From Polytrichum commune (taxonomy: Eukaryota; Streptophyta; Polytrichopsida; Polytrichales; Polytrichaceae): DNA of 64,000 nucleotides. Made by a program: the position numbers and the translations under genes. Positions 48,504-60,095 of this stretch are shown here, piece after piece; positions within the stretch are counted from its first letter, which is position 1, and each line of letters starts with the position of its first letter. The stretch covers positions 19,441,666-19,505,665 of the forward strand of contig OX485807.1 in the NCBI GenBank assembly GCA_950295325.1. The letters run 5' to 3'. Below the pieces are notes generated by a model. That model did no database searches, was not told where the DNA came from, and saw only the letters and a program-made list of their open reading frames with translations.

Positions 48504-49330
48504 AAGGTAGATGGGTCTTCAATGGCTTGTTTTCTTAATTGGACCCTTATGTTTGATTGGTATGTAATTTGGTGAGGACCAAAGAGCAGGCATCATTAAG
48601 ACATATGTTTAAAAGAGAGTGTGTCGAAGAGGAGTCATTGTTTTAAGGAGTGAACAAAAGTACATGATAGGAATCAAAGACTTGGATTAGATCTAAGAGA
48701 GTAATTAAGAGAAGAGAACATATATTTAACTAAAAGTAGACTTTTGAATCGGAACAAATGCATTGCTGCTTTTTAAAACCGACCATAACATAGCACATTA
48801 AAATAAAAATAAAAATATTGATACCTTAAACATAAGTTTATGATTGTCAAATGATTATCATATATTAGTAAGCCCAAAGCCTTATGCAACTTAGAAGAAA
48901 AGGTAATTCAAATGGCTCCATGAAGTTCAACATGAAATTTTATATGGAAAACCACCAGGAGCACTCCCAATGTCTTCCCTATGCTAGCTGGTTGGAGGCT
49001 AGAGGAGTTCGCTAGTTCTAAAAATTCTCAAGCATTTTTCTTCTCATATTTTCCTATTTGCATAACAAAAATGTTGTTGTGTAGCCTTCAAATATTAATA
49101 ACTACTATACACTCAAAATTGAACACAATCTGGAGGACATGTGTATCCAATTAAGAAATCAACCAAAATGCGTTTTTGATATCCATAACTAAATCATAGC
49201 ATGTCCAATTTTCATATCCAACTTGCATATGTTTCATTGTAGATTTGCTAATCAACACGATTTTTGTTGTGTAAATCTAATTGGTAGAAGTTGGAGAAAA
49301 AGGAAAATGAACCAAATAACACCGCACACC
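48504..49330. repeat. dispersed repeat pair, long copy
   Basis: Begins ATAAGGTAGATGGGTCTTCA and ends near ACACCTTAAATG. Ordered blocks shared with 58845-59230 include TGAGGACCAAAGAGCA-like, AAAGAGAGTG, ATAACTACTATACACTCA, GAACACAAT, CATATGTTTCATTGTAGATT and GTTGTGTAAATCTAA. The shorter copy lacks about 400 bp (48610-49070 here). The AAGGTAGATGG terminus is shared with the CCTAGGAGAAGTGGG repeat family. Confidence 0.7.
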
Positions 49331-49970
49331 TTAAATGTAACTCATGATGTAAATGCACCACGAGAGGTGGATGAGAAAAAATCCCAAAATCTTCACAATT
49401 CTAATAGAGGCGTTGACTAAACTAGGATCTATTATCAATGCTCGTGCATCTACATGCGAAACTTTTTTTTTTAAAGCAATTGTGGATTTATAATCTCTTG
49501 TCTATGTGGATTGCATCTATTCATGCTTGCCAGTGTAGTGGGGCTACTTCATCGCCTTCAATGGAGACTCTGCTATAATCGACATCTTGCCACCATCACA
49601 CAATACTACGCCCTCAACTCATGGTGGTCTCTCTCGATGACGAGGAGGAGGAACCTCTCAAGAAAGTTTTCACAAATTTTTGATGAAGTATGCAAGTTCG
49701 CCATTTGTTGCATGTTTGTTTGATTTTGAAGTTATTCAACATGTTAATTTCCGATAATGAGTGTTGTTTGTTTTTAGTTGTATATTTAAGAAATAGGATG
49801 TTAAATGTAACGACAATATTCAAAATCATCTCCAAATCCTCATGGCAAGGGTGCAATTGTTGATTTAAAAGTTAAGTAGGTCGTTCATTAGGTTAAATGC
49901 ACTTGGTGTGAACTTCCCGCTCAAATTAATACAAACAAAGATGTTATAATTTATGCCAAAACACCATAGG
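49331..49970. other. gene-free stretch
   Basis: No gene supported. ORFs here are short and mutually overlapping on both strands. Confidence 0.45.
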
Positions 49971-49972
49971 TA

Positions 49973-50486
49973 CAATAGCCTCCCGCCTAAGTATGCACCC
50001 GTTTAAGTACGCATCCCAGTAAAGTACGCATTATTTTCCCGAAAAAATAGGGTTCAAATTTATTTAGTTCAACATGTCATGGATTGTCATAGATTGGCAC
50101 GACGCATGCTGTCAATCCAGATGTAAAGCATGTCTTCAAGCTCGGTGATACAACCAACAGAGGATCGAAAAGTCTTCTCTTTAGCTTCATCAAACATTAA
50201 GGCATATCGCTCTAGGATTTGCTCCCTCTTGTCACACACCTTTCTGATAGCTCCTTCACTAACATCATACTCCCGCGCTATAGCCTTTTTACTATGAGCA
50301 TCTGTCTTGCTCAACTTCGCTATGATCTCACATCGCTGGGACTCGTTGAGGCGTTTCCTGTTCAATTTCTTTGACATTGCAGCCAAATCAACGGTTAGGA
50401 ACCCTAAACCCTAAAGTGCGCACCTACCGGCTAAGTACGCACAATCCTCCCAGGTTCAAGTTGCGTACTTAGGCGGGAGGCTACTG
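49973..50486. mobile_element. pogo/Tigger-type MITE, copy 2
   Basis: Starts CAATAGCCTCCCGCCTAAGT and ends ACTTAGGCGGGAGGCTACTG, flanked by TA on both sides. Subterminal AAGTACGCA blocks match copy 1 (22850-23362), and the lengths are nearly equal (514 and 513 bp). It carries an open frame for a transposase N-terminus on the minus strand. Confidence 0.9.
50087..50377 (-). CDS. Tigger/CENP-B-type helix-turn-helix fragment, 96 aa
   Basis: ATG at 50375-50377. Residues about 5-55 (KRLNESQRCEIIAKLS, then KKAIAREYDVSEGAIRKVCD) form a CENP-B N-terminal / Psq-like HTH as found at the start of pogo/Tigger transposases, where it binds the TIRs. The frame ends after EDMLYIWIDSMRRANL, which corresponds to the start of the second DNA-binding domain. 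The DDE catalytic domain is absent. The frame is intact despite being inside a MITE. Usual transposases are about 450-550 aa. Confidence 0.8.
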   Translation of the reverse strand: MSKKLNRKRLNESQRCEIIAKLSKTDAHSKKAIAREYDVSEGAIRKVCDKREQILERYALMFDEAKEKTFRSSVGCITELEDMLYIWIDSMRRANL

Positions 50487-50779
50487 TATGGGATACTACT
50501 GAGTGTATTTCCAAACGTTGTTCCGCCCTCACCACTCACAAGTTACCCACTCATTGCTCACTACTCATTGCTCATCACTCACATGATAGCACTCTCAAGT
50601 AGTTCGAACCGAGTGCAAAATGTACTATTGTCATAAGTCAACTTTGCTGTGAAGCATAAAAGTGGCTTGCGCCAATATACTTTTGGACTCCCTCGGTGAT
50701 ATTTGATGCAATGTCACCGTGTGCACATGCAATTCATTTATATGAAGTTGAAAGGAGCTTCCTAGGTTATTATGAAGGT

Positions 50780-51275
50780 CACACCTATATTTGAGTGGTA
50801 CATATGTGGTTTCGAATGGTGGCTCCACGCATGGATATTAAATTGACATGTATTTAGAAAAAGACTAGATTGCAAGCTCAAAACATGGTTATCAATTCAT
50901 GCTCAACAATCGAATTGCATTGGGGTTATCTATGAGGCCATTTAGAAAGCATGAGAACCTCCACTTTTGATCATTTGAATAAGAGATATGAGCTCCAAAA
51001 ATTACCATAACATTATTCAGATCCATATCAATGTTCTTTGAGACTGACAGTATTCCACGGAACATTCAGTCTGAATATGGGAAATATTCCGTGAAATATT
51101 GTCAGTCCCATATAACATTGTTATGGATCTGAATAATGTTATAACAAGGAAAGTGGATAAGGTATTGATTTGGATTTGTTGATCATCTTGTACCGCCGAA
51201 TCATATCCTAGGAAAAGTGGGATAGTTTGGGAGGGGGGGGGGACCCATTTAATATCAACCTACCTTTCATATCGG
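50780..51275 (+). repeat. CCTAGGAGAAGTGGG dispersed repeat, interrupted by a foldback
   Basis: Shares ATATTTGAGTGGTACAT, GAGCTCCAAAAATTA, then ATTTGGATTTG and ATATCCTAGGAAAAGTGGGA with 8062-8386 and the reverse of 59365-59757. A G10 tract (51233-51242) precedes ACCCATTTAAT. A small foldback (51007-51142) is inserted in it. Confidence 0.7.
51007..51142. mobile_element. small foldback element, copy 2
   Basis: The terminal 20 bp are perfectly inverted (ATAACATTATTCAGATCCAT and ATGGATCTGAATAATGTTAT); the arms continue through GACTGACAGTATTCCACGGA / CCGTGAAATATTGTCAGTC with a short loop. 136 bp, homologous to 42507-42650. Confidence 0.88.
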
Positions 51276-51725
51276 GTGTAACCATATGATTGTTTGATTA
51301 AGTGATATGAAAAGAGATGCACCTATAATGCATGTAAGTTTGACCATGACCGTTTGAACTTGAAAAGGTGATAAGATGAGCAAGCCTAGTTCGGTCACTT
51401 GTCTTAACCATACACCTATATGTGAGTCATGTGTGTAATGAACTCGCTCAAACTTTGATTTGATTGGACCAAAAATCTAAGGTACATAACGTACTTGACA
51501 TTTATCACCTCTAAAAACTTTTTCTCCATACAATTGATTTTATAAGAAGGGGAAAAAACATCAAGGGCCGTTCATATATACCAAAGGGTTAAGCGGTTGT
51601 AGATATGAAGTGAGATCTAGCAACACAAACCAATCCCAATACGTACCTCACTCACACCTTGACTTTGCCACTTGGCATTCTAGCCCTAGGTCAGTTATCA
51701 AAAGCCTACATCCTTTCCACGTTAA
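51276..51725. other. gene-free spacer
   Basis: No supported gene. TCGGTCACTTGTCTTAA near 51393 resembles a piece of the dispersed repeat. Confidence 0.4.
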
Positions 51726-52636
51726 AAGGTGTTGGGGGATGGTAAACCTTCCCTTACGAGCTTTTCGGGGAGGTAGATATGGGCAAGGGCAACCCCTAGA
51801 AAAAAATCAAGATTTTTTTGGATTTGACCGAAAACTTCTGCCCACCCCGCCCAACTTCAAAAAAACCATTGCCCTTGTATTCTTGAAGGTCAATTATCCA
51901 CACATCTCATATCGAGTGCACTTCACCTTCAAAGTCCAAATCCAATATATACATATGTGTACTTCCACTTAGTAAAGAAGCAATTGACTGGGATTTCATT
52001 CCAGAATTGAAAGTGTCAATAAAGCATGTAATTAAGTCGGAAGTCAAAAATATTACAAAGCCCTCATTAGTATTGATGTTATGACTTCCGTGGCTTACCA
52101 TTTGAAGATTAAATGGTACGGTACATTTAATCACGCTTAATTAGTTTGAATGCATAAGAATACTTGTGAAAGTAGAAGGCATTATTACCTAAACTATTAT
52201 AAAATATACATACTAAAATCAGCACACTCGTTTTAGCTTCATTTTAGACCCCTTCAAATGGTAAGTCGTCACAAAAGTTGTAACACCAATGCTAATGAGG
52301 ATTTTGTAATGTTTCTGACTTCCGAGTTAATCGCATGCTTTATTGACACATTCACTCCTGGAATGAAATCCCAGTCAATCGCTTCTTTACTAAGTGAAAG
52401 TACACATATGTATATATTGGATTTTGGACCTTGAAGGTGAAGTGCACTCAATACGAGATGTGTGGATAAGTGGCCTTCAAAAATGCAAGAACAATGGTTG
52501 TTCCAAAGTCGGACGGGACGGACATAAATTTTTGGTTAGGTCCAGAAAATCTTGATTTCTTTCTGGGGGGCTGCCCCTGCCCGTATCTACAACCCCGAAA
52601 AGCTCGTAGGGGGAGGTTTAATGTCCCCCAAGGTAT
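51726..52636. mobile_element. large foldback element A, about 0.9 kb
   Basis: The left arm 51726-52108 and right arm 52252-52636 are inverted copies over about 380 bp with a loop of about 143 bp. Matching blocks run from the outer ACGAGCTTTTCGGGG/CCCCGAAAAGCTCGT through CACATATGTGTACTT to the inner ACCATTTGAAG/CTTCAAATGGT. No ORF is conserved. No flanking target duplication was identified. It could be a foldback transposon or an inverted duplication. Confidence 0.87.
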
Positions 52637-53158
52637 TGTAGACTGCCCGAAGACTCAAATTTGGACTTCAAAAAATCTGACAAGCCTGTAACTTTACTTT
52701 CTTCCACGTCAATCTTTGGCGGAATGAGTCAAGTCTTGGAGAGTAGACTACTTTAAATAGTCCTCTTCGCCTAGTGTGGGTGGAATTGAAGTTTAACTAA
52801 CTTAGTTAAGCTCTCCCTCCTCGAACTTCAACTTCCTAAATGCAATTGTGGTGCTCAATAAATCTTGTTTTCTGAATAGAATTCATGCACACCACCATTG
52901 TGGTTGGTTGTTGTTGTTAGGGGGGGGGGGGGGGGGTTCAAAATTTTGTCAACTTAAGAAACACATGGAAGTGTGTCCTATGGACGCATTTTCATAGAGA
53001 ATAAGAAACCTATCATCACAATCATCAAGAATCTATGACCAAAAAAAAAAAAAAATCCTCCAAGAAAGGTGGATATATTTCCACCTATCTCATCATGTAA
53101 TGCAGATTGAAAAGCGAAAAGAGAATGTTCAATGGATCATTGATCCAAGGTGTTGATT
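52637..53158. other. spacer with G17 tract
   Basis: A run of 17 G at 52920-52936 and an A-run at about 53041-53055. No gene supported. Confidence 0.5.
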
Positions 53159-54017
53159 TTGGACAATGTAAGAAATAGTGTGGTCCACCTTGTAGCGGAA
53201 CGGAGAAGAGATGGGGAAATGAAAGGAGGGCAATTAAGAAAAAATAAATTGGGCTACTCATTTGAAAAAGTTGGTTAGCATTAGGGGTATGGATGAGTTT
53301 AAATTTCTTCGCAAAAACAACGTTGCAAGAGTTACCTAACTTCTAGTTTGATAACTTTATTTAAACTTGAATCTTAGCTAGAGGGTGCGGCCGTGTGACT
53401 GATTAGCTCTCATATAGGTTAAATACTCCATATGTAGCTAACTCTCTTAACCGGGTAGAGTACGTACAATATAAGTATTTTGAGTGGTTACTTAGTCTAA
53501 CCGGAGCCTTAACTTTGATGTGCAATTGGACTCTCAACTATGTAGCCCAAGTTCACATCATTTTTATCCACGGAGTGCTCAAATTGAGCCTTTCATGCGC
53601 TTAGAGGTAAAAAAGTTAACCGGATCAAAAGTTATTTAGAGACCAACTACACATCCTAGTTAAGGCTCCAGTTAGACTAAGTAAATACTCAAATTAGCTA
53701 TATTGTGCATGCATTGCTTGGTTAAGAGAGTTAGCTAACATAAGAAGTAGATAACCTATATGAGAGCTAATCTACCTCACGGTTGCACCACCTAGTTAAA
53801 ATTAAGGTTTATATAAAAATGATCAAACTAGAAATTAAGTGACTTTTGGGACGTTACTTTTGTGAAGAAATTTTAACTCATCCATATCCATAGTGATAAC
53901 TAACTTTTTTTTGAATGGGTAGCCCAAGTTTTTTTTTCTTGAAGCAAGCCTTTCATTTTCTCCATGTCTTCTCCATTTTGTTGCAATGTGGATCACACTA
54001 CTTCTTACATTGTCCAA
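53159..54017. mobile_element. large foldback element B, about 0.86 kb
   Basis: The outer ends TTGGACAATGTAAGAAATAG and TACTTCTTACATTGTCCAA are inverted. The arms (about 53159-53545 and 53632-54017) pair through CCACCTTG.. / AATGAAAG / GGGCTACTCATT..AATGGGTAGCCC / TAGTCTAACCGGAGCCTTAA..TTAAGGCTCCAGTTAGACTA. The loop is about 85 bp. Noncoding. Pieces of similar sequence occur at 54150-54680. Confidence 0.87.
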
Positions 54018-54149
54018 TATATATATATATATAATGCCCACATTTATTTATTCATTCACTTATTTACTTATTAATTTGAATCATAATGAAATACAAATGG
54101 GTGTGGGTCACAAAATTATTTTGTATCATAATTAGTGTTATGTTCAAAA
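54018..54149. other. AT-rich spacer
   Basis: Short (AT)n tract at 54018-54032 and TTTATTTATTCATTCACTTA-like simple sequence. Nothing else supported. Confidence 0.5.
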
Positions 54150-54680
54150 CTTGGGCAATTTGAACAAAACTTTGGTGAACCTTAACTCCGATCTCAAATT
54201 GGTGAACCTTTGGTTAGTGGTAACTGGGATGTGTGGCCGTGCGATCGGTTAGCTAGCATATGAGCTAGTTGATTTCACTAACTCATGTTGTTTAGCTCAT
54301 TCTTCTAATTAGGTGGCACAACTATGATTTTAGTTAGCTAGAAATTTTTGCACTACACACAAGAAAACATAGAGTCAATGGAGCACATCTTGCACCCGGA
54401 AAATGTAAAGCAAAAAGATATATGTATTCATTTATTCATTTATTCATTTATTCTCAAAAGATATTGGGTCTCAAGTGGTCCGCCCATGTTTAAGCTGCTT
54501 AGTTTGAACTTGACCCATTGAGGAATATTCTACATTATAACTTGCGACTAATTCAACTTTTGCTTATGGTAAATCGAAAGGAGCTTTTGGGTTGGCTAAT
54601 CTTCACTACATAACTTGTAAGTTAACTAATTCTCTAAACTAGGTGGTGCAACTAGACCCTCATTGTGTCAAAGGTGACCC
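54150..54680. repeat. diverged relatives of foldback B arms
   Basis: GTGTGGCCGTGCGATCGGTT then AGCTAGCATATGAGCTAG (54231-54265) and CTAAACTAGGTGGTGCAACT (about 54634) resemble arm blocks of 53159-54017 (GGTGCGGCCGTGTGACTGAT; GGTTGCACCACCTAGTT). An old, rearranged copy is likely. Confidence 0.45.
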
Positions 54681-55427
54681 TATGCATAATTTATTCATTC
54701 TTCAAGTGCACTTTTCAAACCAATTGAGTACCTTAACCCATAGTGCCCCATGTACACATTTTGTCCAAACAAATACTTTTGAGAGGGTGGATGGGGATGC
54801 AAGTGAAATCATGACTGCTCAAACGTTATTGTGGACATGGATGGCATATGTACCTATTCGTGGCAAATAAATAAGTATTGTATCAAACATCTCATAAGGA
54901 GCTATCTTATTCTATAATACATGTACTAAATTCCGCATAAAACCAACGAACATTTTTTGGTTGAAAGTAACATATACACAAAATCCTTGACAAAAAGAAG
55001 TTCACATGTCCAAATGTCACTTCTCAAAACAAAGAAGCAAGTAAAGGTTGCTCAAGAAGACATTCATGCAATTTACACATGGCTTGAACCCAACATTCTC
55101 CCAAGGACCCACATAGATTTAATTATTCATAAGAAATACACATCAGATCATGATTGAGTGAAACTTGATGCATAGAAAATTGTCATCATTCAGCCTTAGC
55201 AAAAACAAAAAAATCTCCTAATTGTCTCAAATTAGTATCATTTTCCATTCAACCTGTTGCTTGGATTGTCTATAAATAAGGATACACCCATTATACAACT
55301 CTTGATACATCATGAAACTTCATGTGCTTGAAACACTTTAAATTTTTTTGAGCTAAAACTACATAATATTGTTATGGGAGGAACTTCATTTACTTCAAAA
55401 CTTTAAATATGCCTCCATGGAGTTTTC
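54681..55427. other. gene-free stretch
   Basis: No supported feature. Confidence 0.45.
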
Positions 55428-55435
55428 AAGTTATT

Positions 55436-55940
55436 CATACCTTGGACAACTAATCAACTAATTCAACTATCAGTTAACTAGTTGTCTTTTGTAACTACAG
55501 TTGTTCATGATATGACTTGTCAAAAAATGTAGTTAGCTATAGTTATACCTACTTAACTAAAGTTGAGCGCAACATGTTCACGAAATCTTGTTGTAGTGTT
55601 GTAGTGTCACTAGTGTGTTATTTATATTGGTGATGTACAATACATGGAAGTTGTTCCAGAATCCAACACTTTGAATGATTGTATTAAGGCATTTCTTGAT
55701 GATCCTCAGTGGCCCGAGCATATTAAAGATCCTCAACCGAAGCAAATCAAGAGGTGAACTTCTTTTAATATATGATAATACTTGAAAATTTATGGTTAAC
55801 TATAGTTGTTCTTGAATCTAGTCTTAAATTTTTCTAGTTAATCATAGTCGTTCTTCAAATCGGTTTGTTAACTTGTTCCCTAAAATGTATTGAAAAAGAT
55901 ATAGTTAATTATAATTATTTTGGCAGTTGTCCAAGGTTTG
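55436..55940 (+). mobile_element. non-autonomous hAT element, copy 3
   Basis: The termini are CATACCTTGGACAACT and AGTTGTCCAAGGTTTG, flanked by the perfect 8-bp duplication AAGTTATT (55428-55435 and 55941-55948). 505 bp. Internal layout equals copy 2: a left zone with GTTAACTAG and TAGTTATACC-like repeats, the exon-like segment at 55645-55757 with an intact frame ending IKR then GTGAAC, and a right zone with AACTATAGTTGTTC. Confidence 0.88.
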
Positions 55941-55948
55941 AAGTTATT

Positions 55949-56371
55949 TAAAGACTAAGTGGAATGCATGTGATCTTCAAACCAATATCAACAAGTTTGC
56001 TTCACAATCTGTTCGAGGAGGAGGCCTAGAGCCTCATGCCGAAATGTTGCCCTCTAAGACGGCCACGTCGCCTCAGAGGGTAGGGTTAGGGTTGGTTGTT
56101 CCCGGTTGCGTTATCTTTTGTTTGACGCTCGCCCCGTTTCTTTCTAGCTTTGGAACTTGGGGGTGCACTAAGTGAAAATATTAGATGTAGGCCTATCACC
56201 AAAAAGCCTCCACCCTTCAATTTCGTCCTAGCCCGAATGGAGAAGTTTATAATGACATGTAGAAATTTCTCTCTTTGTAACACAATGTATGATTCCAATC
56301 TATCGTTGGAATATACGCAACTTAGCCAAATTTATACTATGTCTTCTTACACTCCTTAATCTCGAAGTTTG
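55949..56371. other. gene-free spacer
   Basis: No supported gene. GC-richer around 56000-56110. Confidence 0.4.
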
Positions 56372-56622
56372 GAAGTTTGGACATAGTCTCGGTTTTTTGG
56401 CTCTCAAAAATTCATATGAAGTCCAACAAATGAATTCTTGGTATCCATGGATAGGTAATGAAGTCCTCTACATGAATATGCAATAATATTTCTACTGCCA
56501 CAAAGTATATGGTCGCAATTCTACGCTGTTCCCTTTGAATCTACACTTTTTCACTAGTTTTTAGAAGTTTGGACATAGTCTCGGTTTTTTGGCTCTCAAA
56601 AATTCATATGAAGTCCAACAAA
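56372..56622 (+). repeat. perfect 59-bp direct repeat
   Basis: GAAGTTTGGACATAGTCTCG.. to ..AAGTCCAACAAA occurs identically at 56372-56430 and 56564-56622, starts 192 bp apart. The spacer is not duplicated elsewhere in view. Confidence 0.9.
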
Positions 56623-58844
56623 ACTAAATGCTCCAATAAAAGACTTTGTACATCCGCATAAGTATAAGGCTAATCAATATAAATCCAAGTATTCAAACAA
56701 AGCCATAAATTGAACTTTAAATCATTCACGCCCAACTATTACTAACAAGAGGTCAAACCCTCTTCAAGGCCAACTAGCCTTGGCTCCTAACCTTACATCC
56801 ATGCACACACACGTGCTCCTATCTTGCTTCCCACGCACCCACACTTATAGCACGTGGAGTGCCAAGGAGCACGAAGGAAAGAGAGGATGAGTGAGGGAAG
56901 AATGAGGGATTATATAGTGAGTTTGAGGGGGTGAGCACCCTCAAGGCTCACGATAAGCCCTCAAGATTTCCTCCTACTTTGTAGGCTCTTATCCTATCTC
57001 CTAAGCCTTCCTCCGTCAAATGATCAACAAGGATCCTAATTCAAACATTTAACTAACTTTGGCTTTCTACCTACCACACTTTACCAAGGTTTGTCCTTCT
57101 CCTACTTAAATCCACTCCACAAAAGCCTAATCATTCAAACTAAGCTTTCTTCAAGCTTCACTCTTTTTATATTTTTGTGAATAATCATAAATCACCAAAA
57201 CATCACTTGTAATGTTTTACAAGTGTTAACAACCAATGTGGGCATCAATTTTGGGCTCACAAGGCCCCATTATTTATTTACACTGAATTTCTAATGCATT
57301 ACAAAACAACTAACACTATCATAAGGTTGAAAAGCTCAATTTAGATAATATCCTAATAATACACATACACAAACTTTCACTTTATGGAATATTCCCATGT
57401 TACATGGGACATCCCAAAAAATCCATATTAGCTTACACTCCTCATAAAACTACATGCTTAACATACATCACAGACACACAATAGCATAGAATGAACTTGC
57501 TAAGCTTGTAAAGCCTTCATTTTATAGCAACTGAAGCATGTATGTTACTATCATAGGTTGATAGTAGGTTGCATGTAAAATATTTTTAAATAATGAAGCC
57601 TAATCTTTATGGAAATTATTGAGTAAGATGATCTAAATGAAAGGAAAATAACCCTTCAAATGTCTACATATTAGGAAATTTGGTGTCATCTCTCTCAATT
57701 TTGGCATTCAACACTATAAAATCACTTGCAACACTTGATAATTCATCCTTGTTTACGAGATGGAACATATGATTGATTTGCCTCTACTTCTTAGCCATGT
57801 TTGTAGATTCTCAAACAACCTTTGACAAACATGAGCACAAAATAACATCAATCATTGTCCATATTCCCAATTAGCACACTATGATGGTTGAACCTATACA
57901 CTAAAGGTTAACATCGCATACTTGCCACCATGAATGATAGAAAGTAAAGATATAATACATGGATTTGTATGTAGGATATGTTATGTGTGTGTGTGTGTGT
58001 GTGTGTCTATACCTAATTCTCATAAATAATTATACAAAATGCATAAGCATTTTTATGAAAATATATATTTATCGAGCATTTCCTATCCAACATGCTATCA
58101 ACCTACAATATGTGAAAAAGAAAACATGAACATTTACATGTCAATACCATGGGTTGTTGAAGACTTGGATTCAAATCCACATCATGAATGTCCTTGAATA
58201 CAAATACATACTTAATATTTTGATATCAATGTCATGTATAAATAGACATGTTATTTCCTCTTTGACCTAAAATAATGTACGAAATGATATTTCTCCCGTT
58301 GTGAGGGTATTTGTGCCAATATGTTGATTGTATGATTGTACTGATTGTGGACACAAAATTCACACAAAAATCTATGAATCCAAAATGTCTTACATTCTAT
58401 GTAGTAGGTCTATCAAATCCCAATAAGAAAAACGCTTTTAAATTATCTACCTTCTCTTGATTATAGCTATTAAATCATGCTCATGCTGATGAATTTTGAT
58501 GCTTGATCCCCCATCACCCCCACCCCTTTATTGACAAAAATTAACAGTCTCCCCTAGAGAGAGAAAAAGAGACCAAAAATCTCTCCTAAAACATAGGATC
58601 AATGTGGGTATGTGCCGTACCAGTTCTTTGCACCCGTGCATAATAACACATCACCTTAACATTATACATTGAGGTCATGTAATCCTCCTATCTTTTGAGA
58701 ACGGTGAGAAACGGTGGAGCTATGGCCCATATCACCATCATGTTGTCCATTGTATATAGATAGATTTTTTTTAATACCCCGAAGCAATTTTTAATTTTTA
58801 TTTCCCTCATAAGGGACTTGTAAATATACTTAAGTAGTCTCAAC
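56623..58844. other. gene-free stretch with (TG)n
   Basis: A TG microsatellite lies at 57984-58006. A GC-richer part with ATTATATAG (about 56911) and inverted GAGCACCCTC / TGAGGGGG near 56930 could be promoter-like or LTR-like, but no partner was found. No gene supported. Confidence 0.45.
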
Positions 58845-59230
58845 ATAAGGTAGACAGATCTTAAGTGGTTCGTTTTCTTATCAGACCCATGTATTCAATT
58901 GGCATGTGGTTCAATGAGGATCAAAGAGCAAAAAATCATAAAGGCACATGCTTGAAAGAGAGTGGACTATGTCTCCAAATACAAATAACTACTCTACACT
59001 CAACATTGAACACAATTAAGAGGATCCATGTATCCAGTAAAGAAAATCAACAAACATGCACTTCCAATAACCCTGACTAAATAAGGGGAGATTCAATTTT
59101 CAGTTCAGTTTTGGCATATGTTTCATCGTAGATTTGCTATTGCACCACATGTTTTGTTGTGTAAATCTAAACGGTAGAAGTTGGAGAACATGAAAAAAAA
59201 AATCAAATAATACCCACATACCTTGTATCT
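58845..59230. repeat. dispersed repeat pair, short copy
   Basis: Begins ATAAGGTAGACAGATCTTAA and ends ACCCACATACCTTG. Collinear with the two ends of 48504-49330. Confidence 0.7.
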
Positions 59231-59364
59231 TTGGCTACGTTGTTGTAAAATGATGTATGGCATAGGCATAGACCCTAAATCACCAACCTCCTACCAGGGT
59301 TCAGATCAGCTTCTTGTACCTTTGCCATATATGTCTACGGTCCCCAAATTTTCACTCTCTTCCT

Positions 59365-59757
59365 CTATAATGTAGATGGATCTTAAAACGGTTACATGTT
59401 CCGAATAGCCCACTTCTCCTAGGACATGAAACATGCGGTTATAATGAGATGGGTAGCAAATCCAAATCGAGGTTGTAGCCACTTTCCTCATAATTTTTGA
59501 AGCTCATATGAATATCTTGTTCATTATCAAAGTGACCATTCTTATTTATATTAAATGATCATATAGGTTCCCCCCCCCCCCCCAAGTATGTGGATTATTG
59601 AGCTTAGGATGGTGATCATATTTTGAGGACGCAATCCAATCTCTTTCAAACACATTTCTTTTTTGTATATGTTCTTGGAACCACACCAAACCACTTACCA
59701 CTCAAACGTAGGTGTACGATTAAGATAAGTAACCGAATTAGGCACATCTACCTTAAT
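59365..59757 (-). repeat. CCTAGGAGAAGTGGG dispersed repeat, best preserved copy, with C14 tract
   Basis: Ends GTAGATGGATCTTAAAACGG and GGCACATCTACCTT are imperfectly inverted. The interior holds CCCACTTCTCCTAGGACATG, CTCATAATTTTTGAAGCTCA, ATGATCATATAGGTT followed by C14 (59570-59583), and ACCACTCAAACGTAGGTG. No coding capacity. Confidence 0.75.
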
Positions 59758-59878
59758 AAAACTAGGTGGTTGCCATCCTAGTATGTCCTATGTAAGGATG
59801 AACCCACCCACCGTGGCTTGTACTTTGAAGGTTCGAGCAATCCTTAGTAGCCACAAGGACAAACACAAAGGTACACTG

Positions 59879-60095
59879 CAACTAATTATCCCAATTAGTG
59901 TGTGATACTATTAGGAGTTACGCACTGCTATAATTATTAACGAGGATGTAGTATTTCACCAAGCAAAATCATATATGTTCTATAATGTTCAAACAACCTA
60001 CTGAACCTTCGTTAGTAAAAAATGAGCTTCTAAGTAAGACGTTATTGCATTGTGTAGCTCTCAATAGTAACATGTACTAATTGGGATAATCAGTG
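59879..60095. mobile_element. MITE, CCCAATTAG family, complete
   Basis: The left TIR AACTAATTATCCCAATTAGT continues ACTATTAGGAGTTACGCACT; the right TIR is the inverse (CTAATTGGGATAATCAGTGC). 217 bp, noncoding. Partial relatives at 12346-12470 and 13690-13773. Confidence 0.8.

Noticed and set aside
56880-57010. Solo LTR or promoter with TATATAG
   Set aside because: Suggestive TATA-like sequence and inverted GAGCACCCTC/GAGGGGGTG pieces, but no TG..CA ends, partner LTR or target duplication could be found.
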